Source: Chrysomallon squamiferum (Eukaryota; Mollusca; Gastropoda; Neomphalida; Peltospiridae). Taken from it: 64,000 nucleotides of DNA. The notes beneath the pieces were generated by a model. That model saw nothing but the letters and a program-made list of their open reading frames with translations, did no database searches and was not told the origin of the DNA. The position numbers were made by a program, and so were the translations under genes. Positions 38,213 through 51,100 of the stretch are shown here, one piece after another; position 1 is the stretch's first letter; the number at the start of each line of letters is the position of its first letter. The stretch lies in the NCBI GenBank assembly GCA_012295275.1, contig CM022665.1, forward strand, positions 22,062,002 to 22,126,001. The letters are read 5' to 3'.

Positions 38213-40166
38213 TTTTAAAAGACAGTGATAAATTATTATCTTTGTATGTTACAAAATAGTAATGTAACAGGTTGTATGTGAATGAATAAAATGTATTTGT
38301 TGGTCCATTCATGTCTTGTATAGAAAAAAGTAATGTCAGATATAAAAACCTAAAAAGCCTACATGTTCTAGAGGGTTGTAAATTTTAAAATGTTAAAATA
38401 ATTTTTCACTATATTCATTGTTACAACCGATTTGTTTGTGGGTTAAAAAGATGTATTGGAAAGTACTCATGTCTTTTCTTTTAAAGAACTCAATATAAAA
38501 TATTTTCCATGCATATTGTATATTAAGTATTAAAAATTATGAACTTATTTTGTTTATATATTCAAATAAATGTAATGTTATAAAATTCTTTTTTTATATT
38601 TAAAGAAGAAAAAAAAGTTCCTGCCTACCTACATCATATGATGTACATGTAGATTATTTGGCATAATCTGATTCCTTGAATTTATTATCAGATTAACTTA
38701 TTACTAAATTTGTTATCATTTTCTTACATTGTTTAAACTGAACAAATGTCAGGTTAATAAAACAGTTATTTATGAGGAAAATAATTCACATATATTAAAG
38801 ATAAAATTCTTTGTTGTAAAGATGGTCCAAATGAAATGTTGGCAAGTGCCTTTTTGCCAGTGTGACTTTTATCTTCTCATGCATATTGTTATAATTCATT
38901 ACATAATATATATTTATATATTAGTTTCAGCCATTCATTTCCTTAGTGTAATAAAATTATCTTAGGGTTTATCATTATATAATCATTTTAGTTGAGTTTC
39001 ATTTTATGATATATCTCCAATCTATTAGCAGAAATTATAAAAAAAAACATCTCATTACCGTATAAGTATGGTTAATATTTTGCTATTAGATATTCAGAAT
39101 TAGAAACACCATTAATATGAACTTAGAAGCCATCTAGTAATCAAATTAACATTTCAGTTAGAATAACACTTCAGTAATGAGGCTTTTTGTATATATTAAA
39201 CTTTGCACTTTTTAATGTATTATATTTGTGGAGTTGCTAATTAAAATTAAAATACAGGTTGATTCTCACAAAGGAAGAAAGAAACCTTGAAAATCAAGTA
39301 GAATTTTAACGAAATAGGGTAGACTAAACTGTACTGCTCATTTATTATACAATGAAATAAATTATCATCTTCAGAGTCCCAGTAGTTAAGGAATGCATGC
39401 TAACAGCTGATGCTACAATGGAAACAAAACAGTAGGGGTTTCATCATGTTTGCTATTCTGGAAGTGTAAATTTATTCAGGTTTAATTGTTGGTAATCAAC
39501 CTGTATATGGTTTTCTTGTTTAATACACAGTAACAAACACTCCAATGTTACATCTGTTATGAATAGAATTATTTTTAATTAAATGTATAATGAAAAGACA
39601 AGTATCTAGCTATACATTAGCTAAATTTTTGTTAACAATACTTCCACAAAGATTACCTGAAATGATAATGAAATATTGTATATTAGTTTTTAAAAGTTCA
39701 AGTTTGCAGCATTTGTTCTGAAAAGTTTTTGTTTTTGAACAATTGGATTTATGAATTTCATTCTTTGATGACTGTTTCAATTTATTGTTCTGTTTTTACT
39801 GTTGGGTTATGTCATTTCAATAGTATTTGTTAAATTACTTTTTTGCAAAGTTGCATGATTCACAGTGAAATTGGTTGAACTGAGAAAAGAATATTAAGTA
39901 TTAAGTTGAAATCAGCAGCAGTAAATACATTATGCATTGTTATCCATATTTATCAGCTTTGAAATAAAGAAAAGCCTGTTGATACCATTGTAATCTTCAA
40001 CAATAAACTTTCACTTTATAACTTGCTTTGCTGTGTATGTTTTTATTTTTCTATTTTACTGTATTATTGTATTACAACATGACACTCTGACATGCTTTTA
40101 AAAAGCAAAAGTACTAAAAATAAAGTATTTTGCTGCAAGCTAGCAAAGTTATTTGATAAAGTAATA

Positions 40167-40973
40167 CCGTATATACTTGTGTATAAGTCGAATTTTTGGG
40201 AGACTATTAAGGTAATATTTTGGGGGTCGACTTATACATAGGTAATGCTTTTGTAGCTGTTGCTGAAGAGTCGCCATTTTGACTATTATTTGCTACGGGA
40301 TGCATCTAAAATAATCGTGGTCTTTCAGCTTTTCAAAAATATAATTTTATCGTATAAAAATTTTTGAAAAATTAAATAACAAAACCAAATATGAATGTAA
40401 AACATGATATTCTTCCGTTTAATGACATAAAAATACATTTTAAAGCGAGAAAACAGTCAGTACGGCGTTATGCCTTACGGCGTCTTGCAATGATCTAGGA
40501 ATGCAGACTTCTCTGCCAAATTGCACTAAATATCGGTCCTAATTTCATAAACAAAACTCACTTGTTTAATAATAAAGAATTTGGTGAAATAATATTGCAA
40601 TCGTCATTAATATCCACTACCAACAAATTTTGTAAATCATAGAACGGCTAAGTATAACGGTAAGTTAGGTCTCCATGTTAGACCTATTACATTAAAGAGA
40701 TACTATTTATGATACATTTAGGCTATAGCACGTGTAATACATGCATTTACGTTATTATGGTATGTTCGTGCAAGTTACAGCTCGTGCAAGTTATGTTACA
40801 GTAGGCGTACAATGTAGGCCTTCTTGGCAGTGTCACACTGGTCTAAAAATAGTGACGGTGCCTGGAATCTACAGTCGACTTATACACAAGTAATACCTAA
40901 AATGACGCAATTTTTGGTCTTAAAATACACATCGACTTATACATAAGGTCACCTTCTACACAAGTATATACGG
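40167..40973. mobile_element. 807-bp non-autonomous DNA transposon, CCGTATATAC termini
   Basis: Both ends carry the perfect 17-bp inverted repeat CCGTATATACTTGTGTA, flanked on both sides by TA, consistent with a TA target duplication (Tc1/mariner or pogo-like insertion). The subterminal motif TCGACTTATAC and its inverse occur four or more times, typical of transposase-binding arrays. No transposase frame is present. Confidence 0.8.
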
Positions 40974-41283
40974 TAAGTATGAAAAATGTGTTATCTTTCA
41001 TTTAAATAAAATCTACATATTTATTCAATAACATTTTTTTTTTTTTTATCTGTGAAGGGTTCTTTTAATTCTATTAACAGCACATGTATTTTGCTTAGTT
41101 CCAACATTGATTGTTTCTCTATAGAATATTTGGAAACAATAAAGGACAATAAACAATCAAGTGAATTATTTATCCAAGTGATAGAATAAAGTTTCAACCT
41201 TTGTCTAAAAAGATTTGGTTTTTATAATCTTTGTAAATTTTAAATCAAATAAATAACAAAATATAAATTACTATAATTATTAC

Positions 41284-41289
41284 TTTATT
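41284..41289 (-). terminator. TAF12 polyadenylation signal
   Basis: AATAAA on the minus strand, 82 bases past the stop codon, in TGTAAATAAAGTAATA. This implies a short 3' UTR of about 100 bases. Confidence 0.65.
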
Positions 41290-41370
41290 TACACAAGATT
41301 GAAAAAAAAAATAAAATAAAAATACTAACAAAAGTCATTTCATCTTCTGTTGGTGTGCAGAAAACCATTT

Positions 41371-44300
41371 TTAATATTTCTTGAGTGTCTTTCGAATCAA
41401 AGCCAGTCTCTGTAATTATAAAAAAAATTAAAAGTTAAAACATGAATCATTCTTCATTACCTATTACATAATTAAAAATTTTTTTTTTTTTTTTTAAATT
41501 TTAAATCATGTCATTGAATTCTACACACAAAAATGTTATGATTTTCATAAGTACAATTAATTTCAATAGTCTAAGTACAGTAAATACCTGTTTGTGAGCT
41601 TCTGTCACTGTTGATTTCTTCAATGGCCGCAGTTCTTCAGACCCAAAACCTGGCACCCACATATTCCAGTTTCGTTCTAAAAACAATAAATAATTAGAAT
41701 ACTACTAGTATTTATTTATTTTTAAACATGATATTTAGTCTTATTATTTTGACATGCTAACAACAATCCACTGAATGCAAAGAAAATATATTTTATATCC
41801 ATGCTTTAAAATTTTACATCTAACAAGTGAAGCAATTAAAAGCAAAAAATTTAAAAAACCAACCATATTTATATTTTTTTTTTGGGGTGGTGGTGATGGT
41901 ATATATTTAAAGCCTGTCTTTTAATATTTATTAATGAATGAAAAAATAATACCTAAATGTAATTGGACATCCTTCACCTCTAATGTGTTAGATTTCCTGT
42001 GTTTTGCAATCTGACAAGCTGCTGTTACAACATTGTCAATAAAATCATCTGCTATTTGCAGTAGGACCTGTAACAAAATAAATAAAATATATAGTTTTAA
42101 AATATCCTGTGATTTGTTTCATAGTTTTCAAGAACCAGAAAAATGATGATAACAACAGACACAACAAGTTTCAATAAACTTAAAAAATAAAAAAGACAGC
42201 AATACTTTATGGTATAATCAATTAATAATCTATGTATTATGTACACATTGCCATTTAGAATGTACAGACATTCATTTTTGCTAATGATCTAGAATGACAA
42301 AATAAATAAATACTGATAGGGATGCATGGAGAATGATATTTTGCCTATTTTAGAGAAAATGTCAACTAATCTACCTCTTCTACATCATCATCCAACTGCT
42401 CCAAAGGATCCACTTCTTTGACCAGCTCCTGAAGTCTCCTTTTATCCAAGACCCTTCCCTCTCCTGACACCACTCCATTTGCATTTCCCGTGGTTCCAGA
42501 GGTAGGACGTGTTGATATGGTTGGCTGTGGTGCGACACTAACCAGTGGAGAGCTTGATAAAACCATGGTGTTGTCGCCAGGATGCTTGTTGGCTGCCATT
42601 ACCTAAAGGAGTCACATAAACTAGTAGAATTTTTGTTCTAAAGAATTATCATCTTTATTAACAACCCATTAAAAACTGCGTAAACTTTATCATCAGTGTT
42701 TAACAATATTACAGTACATTTTAATATCTGATTATTAGGTGTCAGTCATTATATTTTCATGAACAATGGTGAGATGAAAAAAGAAACTGTTACTGCCATT
42801 CCAAAAGCTACTCTTGATTAGCAGTAATGGATTTTATATATGCACCATCCCATAAACTAAGGCTGTTGTGAAACAGCCCATTATGTGCATTCAGGAGGAC
42901 TGATCCTGGAAATGGTGATAACTAGATTAATATTAGTACACTGAAGCTTGTAATTAAAATGAACACTATTTAGTTTGCAATAGTTACAATAAATGTGGCA
43001 GAAGGATGACAGATGATAAAAGAAGTTAAAAGCTTTATTTACAAAGAATACATTTTTATTACTGATTCATTCCTTACAAGCAGAATTTTTTTAAGACAAA
43101 GTTAAAAAAAAAAAATAAAGATATATATATTTACTACAATTGTATATTTTCACACAAAAATTTGTTATCAGTGTTATTGCATTTCCTTTTTATTTTTGAG
43201 GGAAAATATACACACGCACACAAAAAGTTGGTAATGTCAGCTACAAAAATAGAAAGAAAAAAAAATAAAAATAAAAATAAATAAATAAAAGATATAAAAA
43301 TTTAAACAAAGAGCATCTGGTAAAGATATTTCAAAGCCTTGACATTTTCAGATGCTGTCATGTTTTAATTAATAAAATCTACTATGCAGCTTTAAACATA
43401 TTAATAAAACTGATGCAAAATGCTGTCAAATTTAACAAGATAAATGTTCAAGCAGTTAGTGTGTTAATATATAAATGTGTTAGCTTTTCAACCATATGAA
43501 ACAAGCATTAGTATTCTTTTTGTCTCAAATTATTAGCATTAATATTATAAATAAAAAATAAAATTAATTTCAAAACGACAACAGAAAAAAGAGGCCAGCT
43601 CTTAAACAAAAAGCAAATAATTATATATAAATAAAATTATTCATTTGAGCTACTTTATATATGAGTGTTTGTTTTCTGTCTACTGAAATTTGAGAATGGG
43701 TTAATTTATATAACACAGTATAATGAAAAATAAAATGTCAATGAAAGTAAATAAAAATTGCAAAACTCAGTTTATTATGAAAATGGATCTTTTGATATAT
43801 CTAACTTAATTTTATAAAATGCTGAACAATGTATTAACTTCACATTTAAATTTGCTTGAATGGGGAGAGTTTATATTTGTTATTAAAATAAATATTTTGG
43901 AAAATGTAAAAAAAAAAAAAAAAAGAAACCCCATACTCACCAAAAACCAACAACACAATTCATTTAAATTTGTCATATGTCTTCAGACAAAAATGCTGGT
44001 TTTAGATAGAATTATCAATGTTGATTTAACTGCCACAAATACTTTATAAAGTTATAAAAGGAAAGAAAGAAAAAAACAAGTATCCCAGCCAAGAAATTAA
44101 AATTTTAAGGAAGAATATTTGAGGAAACCAAGGAGGTAAAAAAAAAAAAGAAAAAAAAAGAAAAGAAAAAAGGAAGAAAACTCCACTCTTCCATTCTGCG
44201 ACTGAAATGAATTGATATAAAATATCACAGTGGTGATGTCCAGTCCTTACATGCTTAGCTACAATCTAGACTAATCAGGTTGCATACCACACAATTATTC

Positions 44301-45305
44301 TGATTTTTTTCTGTTTACACAAATCATACTTTTTTTTATGTACAGTTTGGAACTGTATGTGGCAGAACTACCTTCTGCTGTTCTGCTTTAGCTCGCTGCA
44401 GGAAATTGTGCAGCTTAGTCAACTCTTCTTTCTGCTGTGCAGTGTGAGGTCCTGGTCCCAAACGCTAGAAAAATTGAGAACATGTATACATACATTGAAA
44501 GAGTAATGAAGGAAAGTTATGTAAAACCTAATGACAAATGCACACATTAAAAAAAAAGAAAAAAAAAGATACTAATGGTTATTATGATGTCAAAGATAGC
44601 TTTGTTATGGTAGAATGAAAGATGAAACCTGCTGTGATCTTTCTGCAAACTCATACTTCTGATTTGATTAGAAGCAAGGAATGATTTAAATACATTTTCA
44701 GGGAAACAACATGCTAGATTTATAGCTCTGTATGTATGTCAGTGAATTAAGGAAAAGCAATCCTGGGACCCATTAAAAATCATAATAATTTTAATCCTGT
44801 GTGAAATACCGTTATAACTTTTTTTTTTCTTTTTTTTTTAATAACATAATGAAAAATGTAAAAACCTTTTGTTTTTCCTTGAAAACCATTTGTTATTCAT
44901 GTAAAAACAATATATTACTATTAATAACAATTACACATTAAGATTAAACTGTCTTTTGAGAATATCTAACTATAGTTTATAAAGATTTTAAACATCTTAA
45001 TACAGCAAAAAACTAAACATTTAGTTCTGTCAGATGAGTGCAATTCTTTCTGTGTCCTACAAAATGCTAATTAAAAAACTAAAAAAACACACTGTTAAAA
45101 TAAAAACCAAAATCTATAATTAAATCTCTTTATTTACTACATATTAATCAATATATTTACTAATTTTATTTTAATTTATAATCATATTCCAAATATGAAA
45201 TATAAAAATCAGATTTTTCCTAGTGTTCAAGTGGAAGTGAATGCCAATGTAGCTACTAACACACATCAAAAATAAAAAATATTGTTTCATTTTAGCTATT
45301 ATTAA

Positions 45306-45363
<58 letters not shown>

Positions 45364-46187
45364 TCACTAATATCAATAATGAAAAATAAATTTAAAACAT
45401 ATTAAAGATTAATAGTAAAATTCATTGATACTAACTTTAAACAATAACTGCATGAATGGCATAATTAGTATGTTAGTCAACTTACTGCCAATTTAATAAG
45501 TTAGGATTCAGGTTAAGGATAAAAGAGTCTCTTTAATAAACATTCCATGCCAAAATATAAAAAATAAAATAAAAAGAAACCATGTTTTCCTACAAAATAC
45601 AAACTGATCTACATTTAGTTGAAAAGTTTAGTGAATAGATCAAAATCATGCTCTGGCTGCAATCAAAGGTAAAACAAACATTCAATAACTTTAGTTAATA
45701 ATGAATTAAAATGTGATTATGTTGGGCTTAAAATATACTTTTGATAGTACTAAAAATAAGGATATTTTATATTTGCTAATAATAAAGTGTAATAATAAAA
45801 TAATGAAGAAGAAGCAATTTTGTAGCTTACTTATGATTTCTGGAGTATTTTTATTTTTACATTTCTTCACAACTAAAAGACAAAGACACTGTACAGCATG
45901 CTATTTTTATTGTCACACTTTATTTTTAGCAAAGGTTGGTTTGATGCATTCAATGTATAACTACATCATTTGAACACGACTCACCAAAGGTATATTTTAA
46001 CAGTTAAAGTAATTTTGTACATGATGTACATAAATATTCTACTTACTGCTATCTGAGATTCTAGCTGATTGATTGTCTCAGCAAAAGTGGCTGGTCTGTG
46101 GGAGCTGCTCCCTGGGGAGCTGCTGGTGGTTTTAGTGGGAGAAGTACTTGTTATGACAATTGATGCTGTACTCATAGCCTGGTCCAT
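41371..46187 (-). CDS. TAF12: Transcription initiation factor TFIID subunit 12
   Basis: Six coding exons: 46187-46047, 44464-44372, 42602-42375, 42067-41953, 41676-41588 and 41409-41371 (TAA). All junctions are in phase, giving 234 residues. TAF12 is a histone-fold (H2B-like) subunit of TFIID and SAGA that pairs with TAF4 or ADA1 in the nucleus. The C-terminal half matches the family: [40 protein letters not shown], the D-V-Q-L-H-L helix, [12 protein letters not shown] and the end [13 protein letters not shown]. The N-terminus is longer than in vertebrates (about 160 aa total there). It has a Ser/Thr-rich start, a charged helical exon ([20 protein letters not shown]) and a Ser/Pro/Thr linker. 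The start was chosen at 46187 because the upstream spliced leader has a stop in frame with its only earlier ATG. Confidence 0.94.
45308..45362. repeat. (AAT)n microsatellite in TAF12 intron
   Basis: About 55 bp of AAT repeat. Confidence 0.95.
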
Positions 46188-46241
46188 TAATCCACATGTT
46201 TAGGCATCAAATTAATGTTTTAATTTTGCGTTTAGCTATGC
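46188..46241 (-). other. TAF12 5' UTR in exon 2, with upstream ORFs
   Basis: A TTGTTGTTTTCAG acceptor starts this leader segment. Minus-strand ATG-CCT-AAA-CAT-GTG-GAT-TAA is a six-codon ORF whose stop overlaps the main ATG (TAATG). A third ATG (ATGTGGATT) lies in another frame and runs into the CDS. Such leaders usually lower or condition translation. Confidence 0.6.
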
Positions 46242-47942
46242 CTGAAAACAACAAGAAATGTATTGATAAAATAAATAGTAAAATCTGAATATTATCAGTC
46301 TATGAGAAAGTCTATTTGTGCAAAACACAAATAAAAAAAAAACTAAAAAAATAATAGTGTCCCCCACTTACACACATATACAAAGGAAGGGAATATAAAT
46401 ACAACTGAAAAATAATAATAATAATTACAACAATATAAAAATTACTGAGATTTTTCCATTGGTTTTATCAGTTATCATGATTATATGAGTTTAACCATGT
46501 TCTATTAAATTCTGATTCTGAATAAAGTATAGGAGACTGGTTTTTCTTGGTTCAGAAGAGTTATTTACATGCGTTTTTTTTTTTTTAATGTTCTATGAGG
46601 AACATATTATTCTTCTCAGTCATTTTTGTATTTGTTCATACATATGCTCAATTATACAAGCTGAACCAACTGATCAACATACAGTTTCTGTTCAAAATTC
46701 ACTGAACATAGCTTTTCATCCCAAAATGATTAAACCATTGTATTTCCATCAAATCTTACAGATCTAATATAATAAGAACTAAATAAAAAATTTTATAGTA
46801 TATTTTATGAGTTTATTGGTCACTATCATGTTGGATGCCCTTCATTGATGATTTGTGATCAGGTCTTGTAACCTAAATGATGTCATTGGATGATGACTAT
46901 ATGTACAAAACATCTCATGCTTATTATTGCTGCTTTTAAACACTATTTATTTGATTATTCGAAAAGGTTGATAATACTCTCTGTAGCTGATATCTCAATA
47001 TAATTATACTGAAATTTTCATTTTATTGTCATGAAAATCAAAGGAAATACAGGATTTTATTATTATTATTATTCTTTTCCATTCTATAACTGCTAGATCA
47101 CAGAGATTAGGTGAATCAAACTTTTAAAGGTTAAAAACACTAGAGAAAAAAAAAGGTGATTCTTAACATAATTAAAATGTCCATAACTTCCTTAATTATT
47201 AATCATTTAATGTGTTTTGATCATGTTCAGTGTTGGTTCCATTTTGTTTTTTATTTAGTGCTCTTTATAATGTGTTTGACAAGTTTAATATTTGTTTTAT
47301 AACATACCTTCTACTACTAGAAAGGGCTGATGCTGATTAAAATAATTATATAATAAAATGCATTAAAGCATAAATTTATTATCATACATTCACTGATTCA
47401 GTGCTGGTTCTTTGTATTTATAATAACTTGTAGGCTGCATATATTTTTCTTCTCTTGTTCACATTTAAAGCAGCTTTTTTGAAGATTTTAATATTTTTTC
47501 CCCTTACTGAATCATTGAGAGTGAACATATACAAATAGTGAATACTTTATTTTAAAGCTATGAGTTTAATTGTATACATAAATATCTCAGTAAGCTCTGG
47601 GACATTATTCAGTGCTATCGCTTAACAGAATCGACACTTCTTCCTGAATCTGACGCCCTTTTGTTAATCAAGTTAAATACTGAATTTTATCAATATACTC
47701 AATGTTCACAATTTAGTCTAACGTTTAGATTTTGCTAACTTTTGGCTGAGTCGTGAGCGAGTGACTCGAATAACCAACTACTGAAACTTTTTCCAATGCG
47801 AGCATATTTTGTAAACCACTAACTGTGACTAAATGTAAAGGTTATGTAGCCTCATTCTGGAGAAATATCCTGCGAACATAAATAACCAAAAGAGAAAAAA
47901 AAAAACCTTTAACACCATTAAGACACTAATTTCTACTCGTAC

Positions 47943-47975
47943 CTTGTTAGGCTGTGCCATTTTGAGAAGGGAAGT
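47943..47975 (-). other. Probable TAF12 non-coding first exon
   Basis: The donor AACAAG|GTACGAG would splice 1.7 kb to 46241. The exon has ATG-GCA-CAG-CCT-AAC-AAG, which becomes a seven-codon uORF after splicing (next codons GCA TAG). The transcription start is not visible; the upper limit given is approximate. Confidence 0.45.
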
Positions 47976-48103
47976 AATTCTTTCGACTGGTGTCGTAAGC
48001 AATTTTTCAAGATAAGAAATCAGTCTATTCTTGTTTATTTCTGAATAATCGAAGTCTGAAAAATAATTATGTAGAGAAAAGTAGAAAAAACATCAGAAGT
48101 ACA
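47943..48103. promoter_or_regulatory. Bidirectional TAF12/KCTD3 promoter region
   Basis: The first TAF12 exon (minus) and the KCTD3 start codon (plus) are about 160 bp apart, so both transcription starts must lie in or next to this interval. It has no TATA box and a CCATTTT (YY1-like) motif near 47958. ATG-TAG just before KCTD3 (48069-48074) is a minimal uORF. Confidence 0.6.
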
Positions 48104-51100
48104 ATGTCGGGGGAAATAATCAATTTAAACGTTGGAGGAAAGAGGTAAACATTGCAAATAAACATGTTAAAGATACCTGATGTCAATGGTTCAATGTCTT
48201 TTATCAGACCAGACGTCTAGAGAGCAGCAGATTGACAGAACTCGGCATAAATCACAACGAAATAAGCATACATCATGAAGTTAAACTGATAAAGTAATGA
48301 CTAATCATTTAGTGTCGGCACAGTTTTAATAATCTACAAGAAGAACCTTTTTTGATTAGAATATAAGACGTTTTTGCAAAATATCTTTCTGTTCCATTAT
48401 TGAGGTTTTAGGGTTAGTTTCAGGATTAGAAACCTTTTAGTCAGTTATTGTTAATGTTAGGTCTGGGATTCCTTTTATGCTGAGGTAAAACAGACAAAAC
48501 AACCTCACAAAAGTGATCAAAATGAGCCATAAAGAAGAAAAAAAAAATCACCCCCAATGAACAGTTCTGTTTGATTTTAAATAAACTTCAGTGTTAGGCA
48601 TATTACTACTTAATCTAGAAGTTATATGCCATAGATATGCAGAAGCTGTCAAAATCTTTGTTAGGTCTGTGTTCATGTAAGTAGCATTTGGTTAAAATAA
48701 CAATTCAGCAATAATCTCTGAAAGTACAGATATAAAATAAGCTTTGCTGCAACTTGATAAAATTAGCTTAATGTTTGGTTTGCTTTTTTCTCTCATAATT
48801 ACATGTCAGTCATATTAGTAATAATTGTTCAAAGTTCAATTTGTTTTTCTTTTCTGCAACATCTCTACATCAGCAAGTTGTATTTCTACATGAATTAAGA
48901 AATAGAACAGTAAATAATTTCATCCTTTTTTAATAATTAGTGATCATAGATTATTATAATTACTAGGAAAAATATGTTACTATCACAGATGAAAAAAATG
49001 CAGTGATATCCATTCCCTAAGAATAGCAACAACAAAAAAAAAAAAACTGAAAAAACAAAACAACTACAGTCACATCTCAGGTGTGATGAAAGACAAAAAT
49101 AAAATAAAAGCTAAAATTAATTATTACTGAGTCAGTTTTCAAAGTATTTATTAATATTAATCATTATTAGCTGTCAAAGATTTATTATATATTTTTTTTT
49201 AAATGACAAACAGGAAACAAGTTAACCACCATGCTTTGGACTTAATTTATTTATTTTTACAGAAACATAATATATTTAGTTTTTATTTTATTTTATCTTT
49301 TGTCCTTATACTTTACCTTTCAAAATAATAACAATAACAACAACAAGAATAAAAGCAACAACAACAATAATAATTTAATACTAACATTTTATGATTTGCA
49401 AATTCATGTTTATTTTCAGGTTTTCCACCTCAAGACAAACACTAACATGGGTGCCAGATTCATTTTTCACAAGGTAGGTTTTATTTGTGAGAAATAATAA
49501 TAAAAGCTCTCCCACCCCCAAAACTCCAGTGGTTATTATAGTTTGAAATGGTTGCATAATAAATAATTATAATTGTAGCTGCTACTCACTGTAAATTTTT
49601 TTTATTTTTTTTTTTATAGTATGCTAAGTGGAAGGATTTCAACCCTAAAAGATGAAACCGGTGCAGTAAGTGGATATTAATGTTTGATGCTGTATAATCT
49701 TAGCATATATTCTGAAATAACATATATATATTTACAGTAAATTAACTTTTTATGTAAATAAATTTAAATAAAGATATTTATGTAATTATTCAGTTTATAA
49801 ATTTTTGGACAAACCTAAAAACAGTAAAACCTTTATTATATGTTTCATTTATTATTCATATTTTCATTTTAAAAAGTGCCTTATTAATTTGTTTTGTTTC
49901 AGATATTTATTGACAGAGATCCAAAATTGTTTCAGCATGTCTTGAATTTTCTGCGTACTAAAGACATAATTTTAAGGTTTGTCGTTTATAACTGAAGAAC
50001 ATTTTCTGGTTTTAATATCCCATCTGATTGTTTATTATTAAAATTTTCTAATGGAAAATGCAGATTAATCATTTTGAAATGTTTTGACCAAAACATTTAT
50101 TTGTGAACCACTACTTAATGAATTCAGGAAATCTATTTTATTTGTAATCTAATGATTTCATTTTATAAATGGTGTAATTCAGATAGTTTTAGGGTTAATG
50201 AAACAGTAATTTATATACTGAATACTTTTGTTTTATTTATTTTCAGTAATGTGAATCTGTCGGCACTTAGACATGAAGCAGAATTTTATGGTATTACACC
50301 ATTAGGTATGTCTCTTGTTGTTTATATTTTCCCATTTTAGACTTTTTACTTCATATCTTGTAGCTAAATGTCACTGGACATAATAAAATATAATTGTTAT
50401 GTTCATTTTTTGATCAAATATTATACATGTTTATTTCCTATCATTTGGGTTTAGTAGGTCTGGGTAAAGATATTCCACCAAATTCTGTTTTATTTTGACA
50501 TTTAATCCGATGTATTGCATCCTTGTATAATCATCTGAATTGCCTGTTTGAGAGCAAAAGCTCTGACATCAAATAATTATTCATATATTTTTATGAAATA
50601 AATAAATTATTTCTAATTTTCATTTAATACATTACAAAAGTTAACTGCAAAATGTCGGGCTCATGCTAGCAAGTTGATTAACAGAATTAAACAGCATTCT
50701 GAACTAATTATTTTCCTTATTAAACTGCTGAGAACAACTTGTGTTAGAAATATGTCTGATCTGTAATGTAAATTTTCAGTGAGACGTTTGATGTTGTGTG
50801 AAGATTTGGACTGTGCATCGTGTGGAGATGTTTTGTTTCATGGTTATCTTCAACCACCATGTAAGTACATGTACAGTCTTTGAATATGTCATGTTTCTAA
50901 GAAAATTATTTCTATTCTGTGAGGAATTTTAATATCATTTATTAATTAATATTATAAAGTATTGCATTTACAATATTTTTTGTCATGAGCAGTATTTAAA
51001 AATCATATGCCTTTCCATGGAACTTTTAAAGGTTTAACTAATTTTAATTTCTTTTTTTCCAGTTTTGTTTAATAAAAGACTACACATTTTAATTTTTAAT

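Larger units (their letters stand above)
35216..41270. other. BAHD1 3' UTR and BAHD1-TAF12 intergenic region
   Basis: The stop codon at 35213-35215 is followed by AT-rich DNA. Candidate AATAAA signals on the plus strand lie near 38285 and at about 40002, so the 3' UTR end is undetermined. The region holds (GT)n at 36476-36510, the 32-bp minisatellite at 37155-37835, a hAT-like MITE at 38062-38212 and a DNA transposon at 40167-40973. No further coding sequence is supported. Confidence 0.6.
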
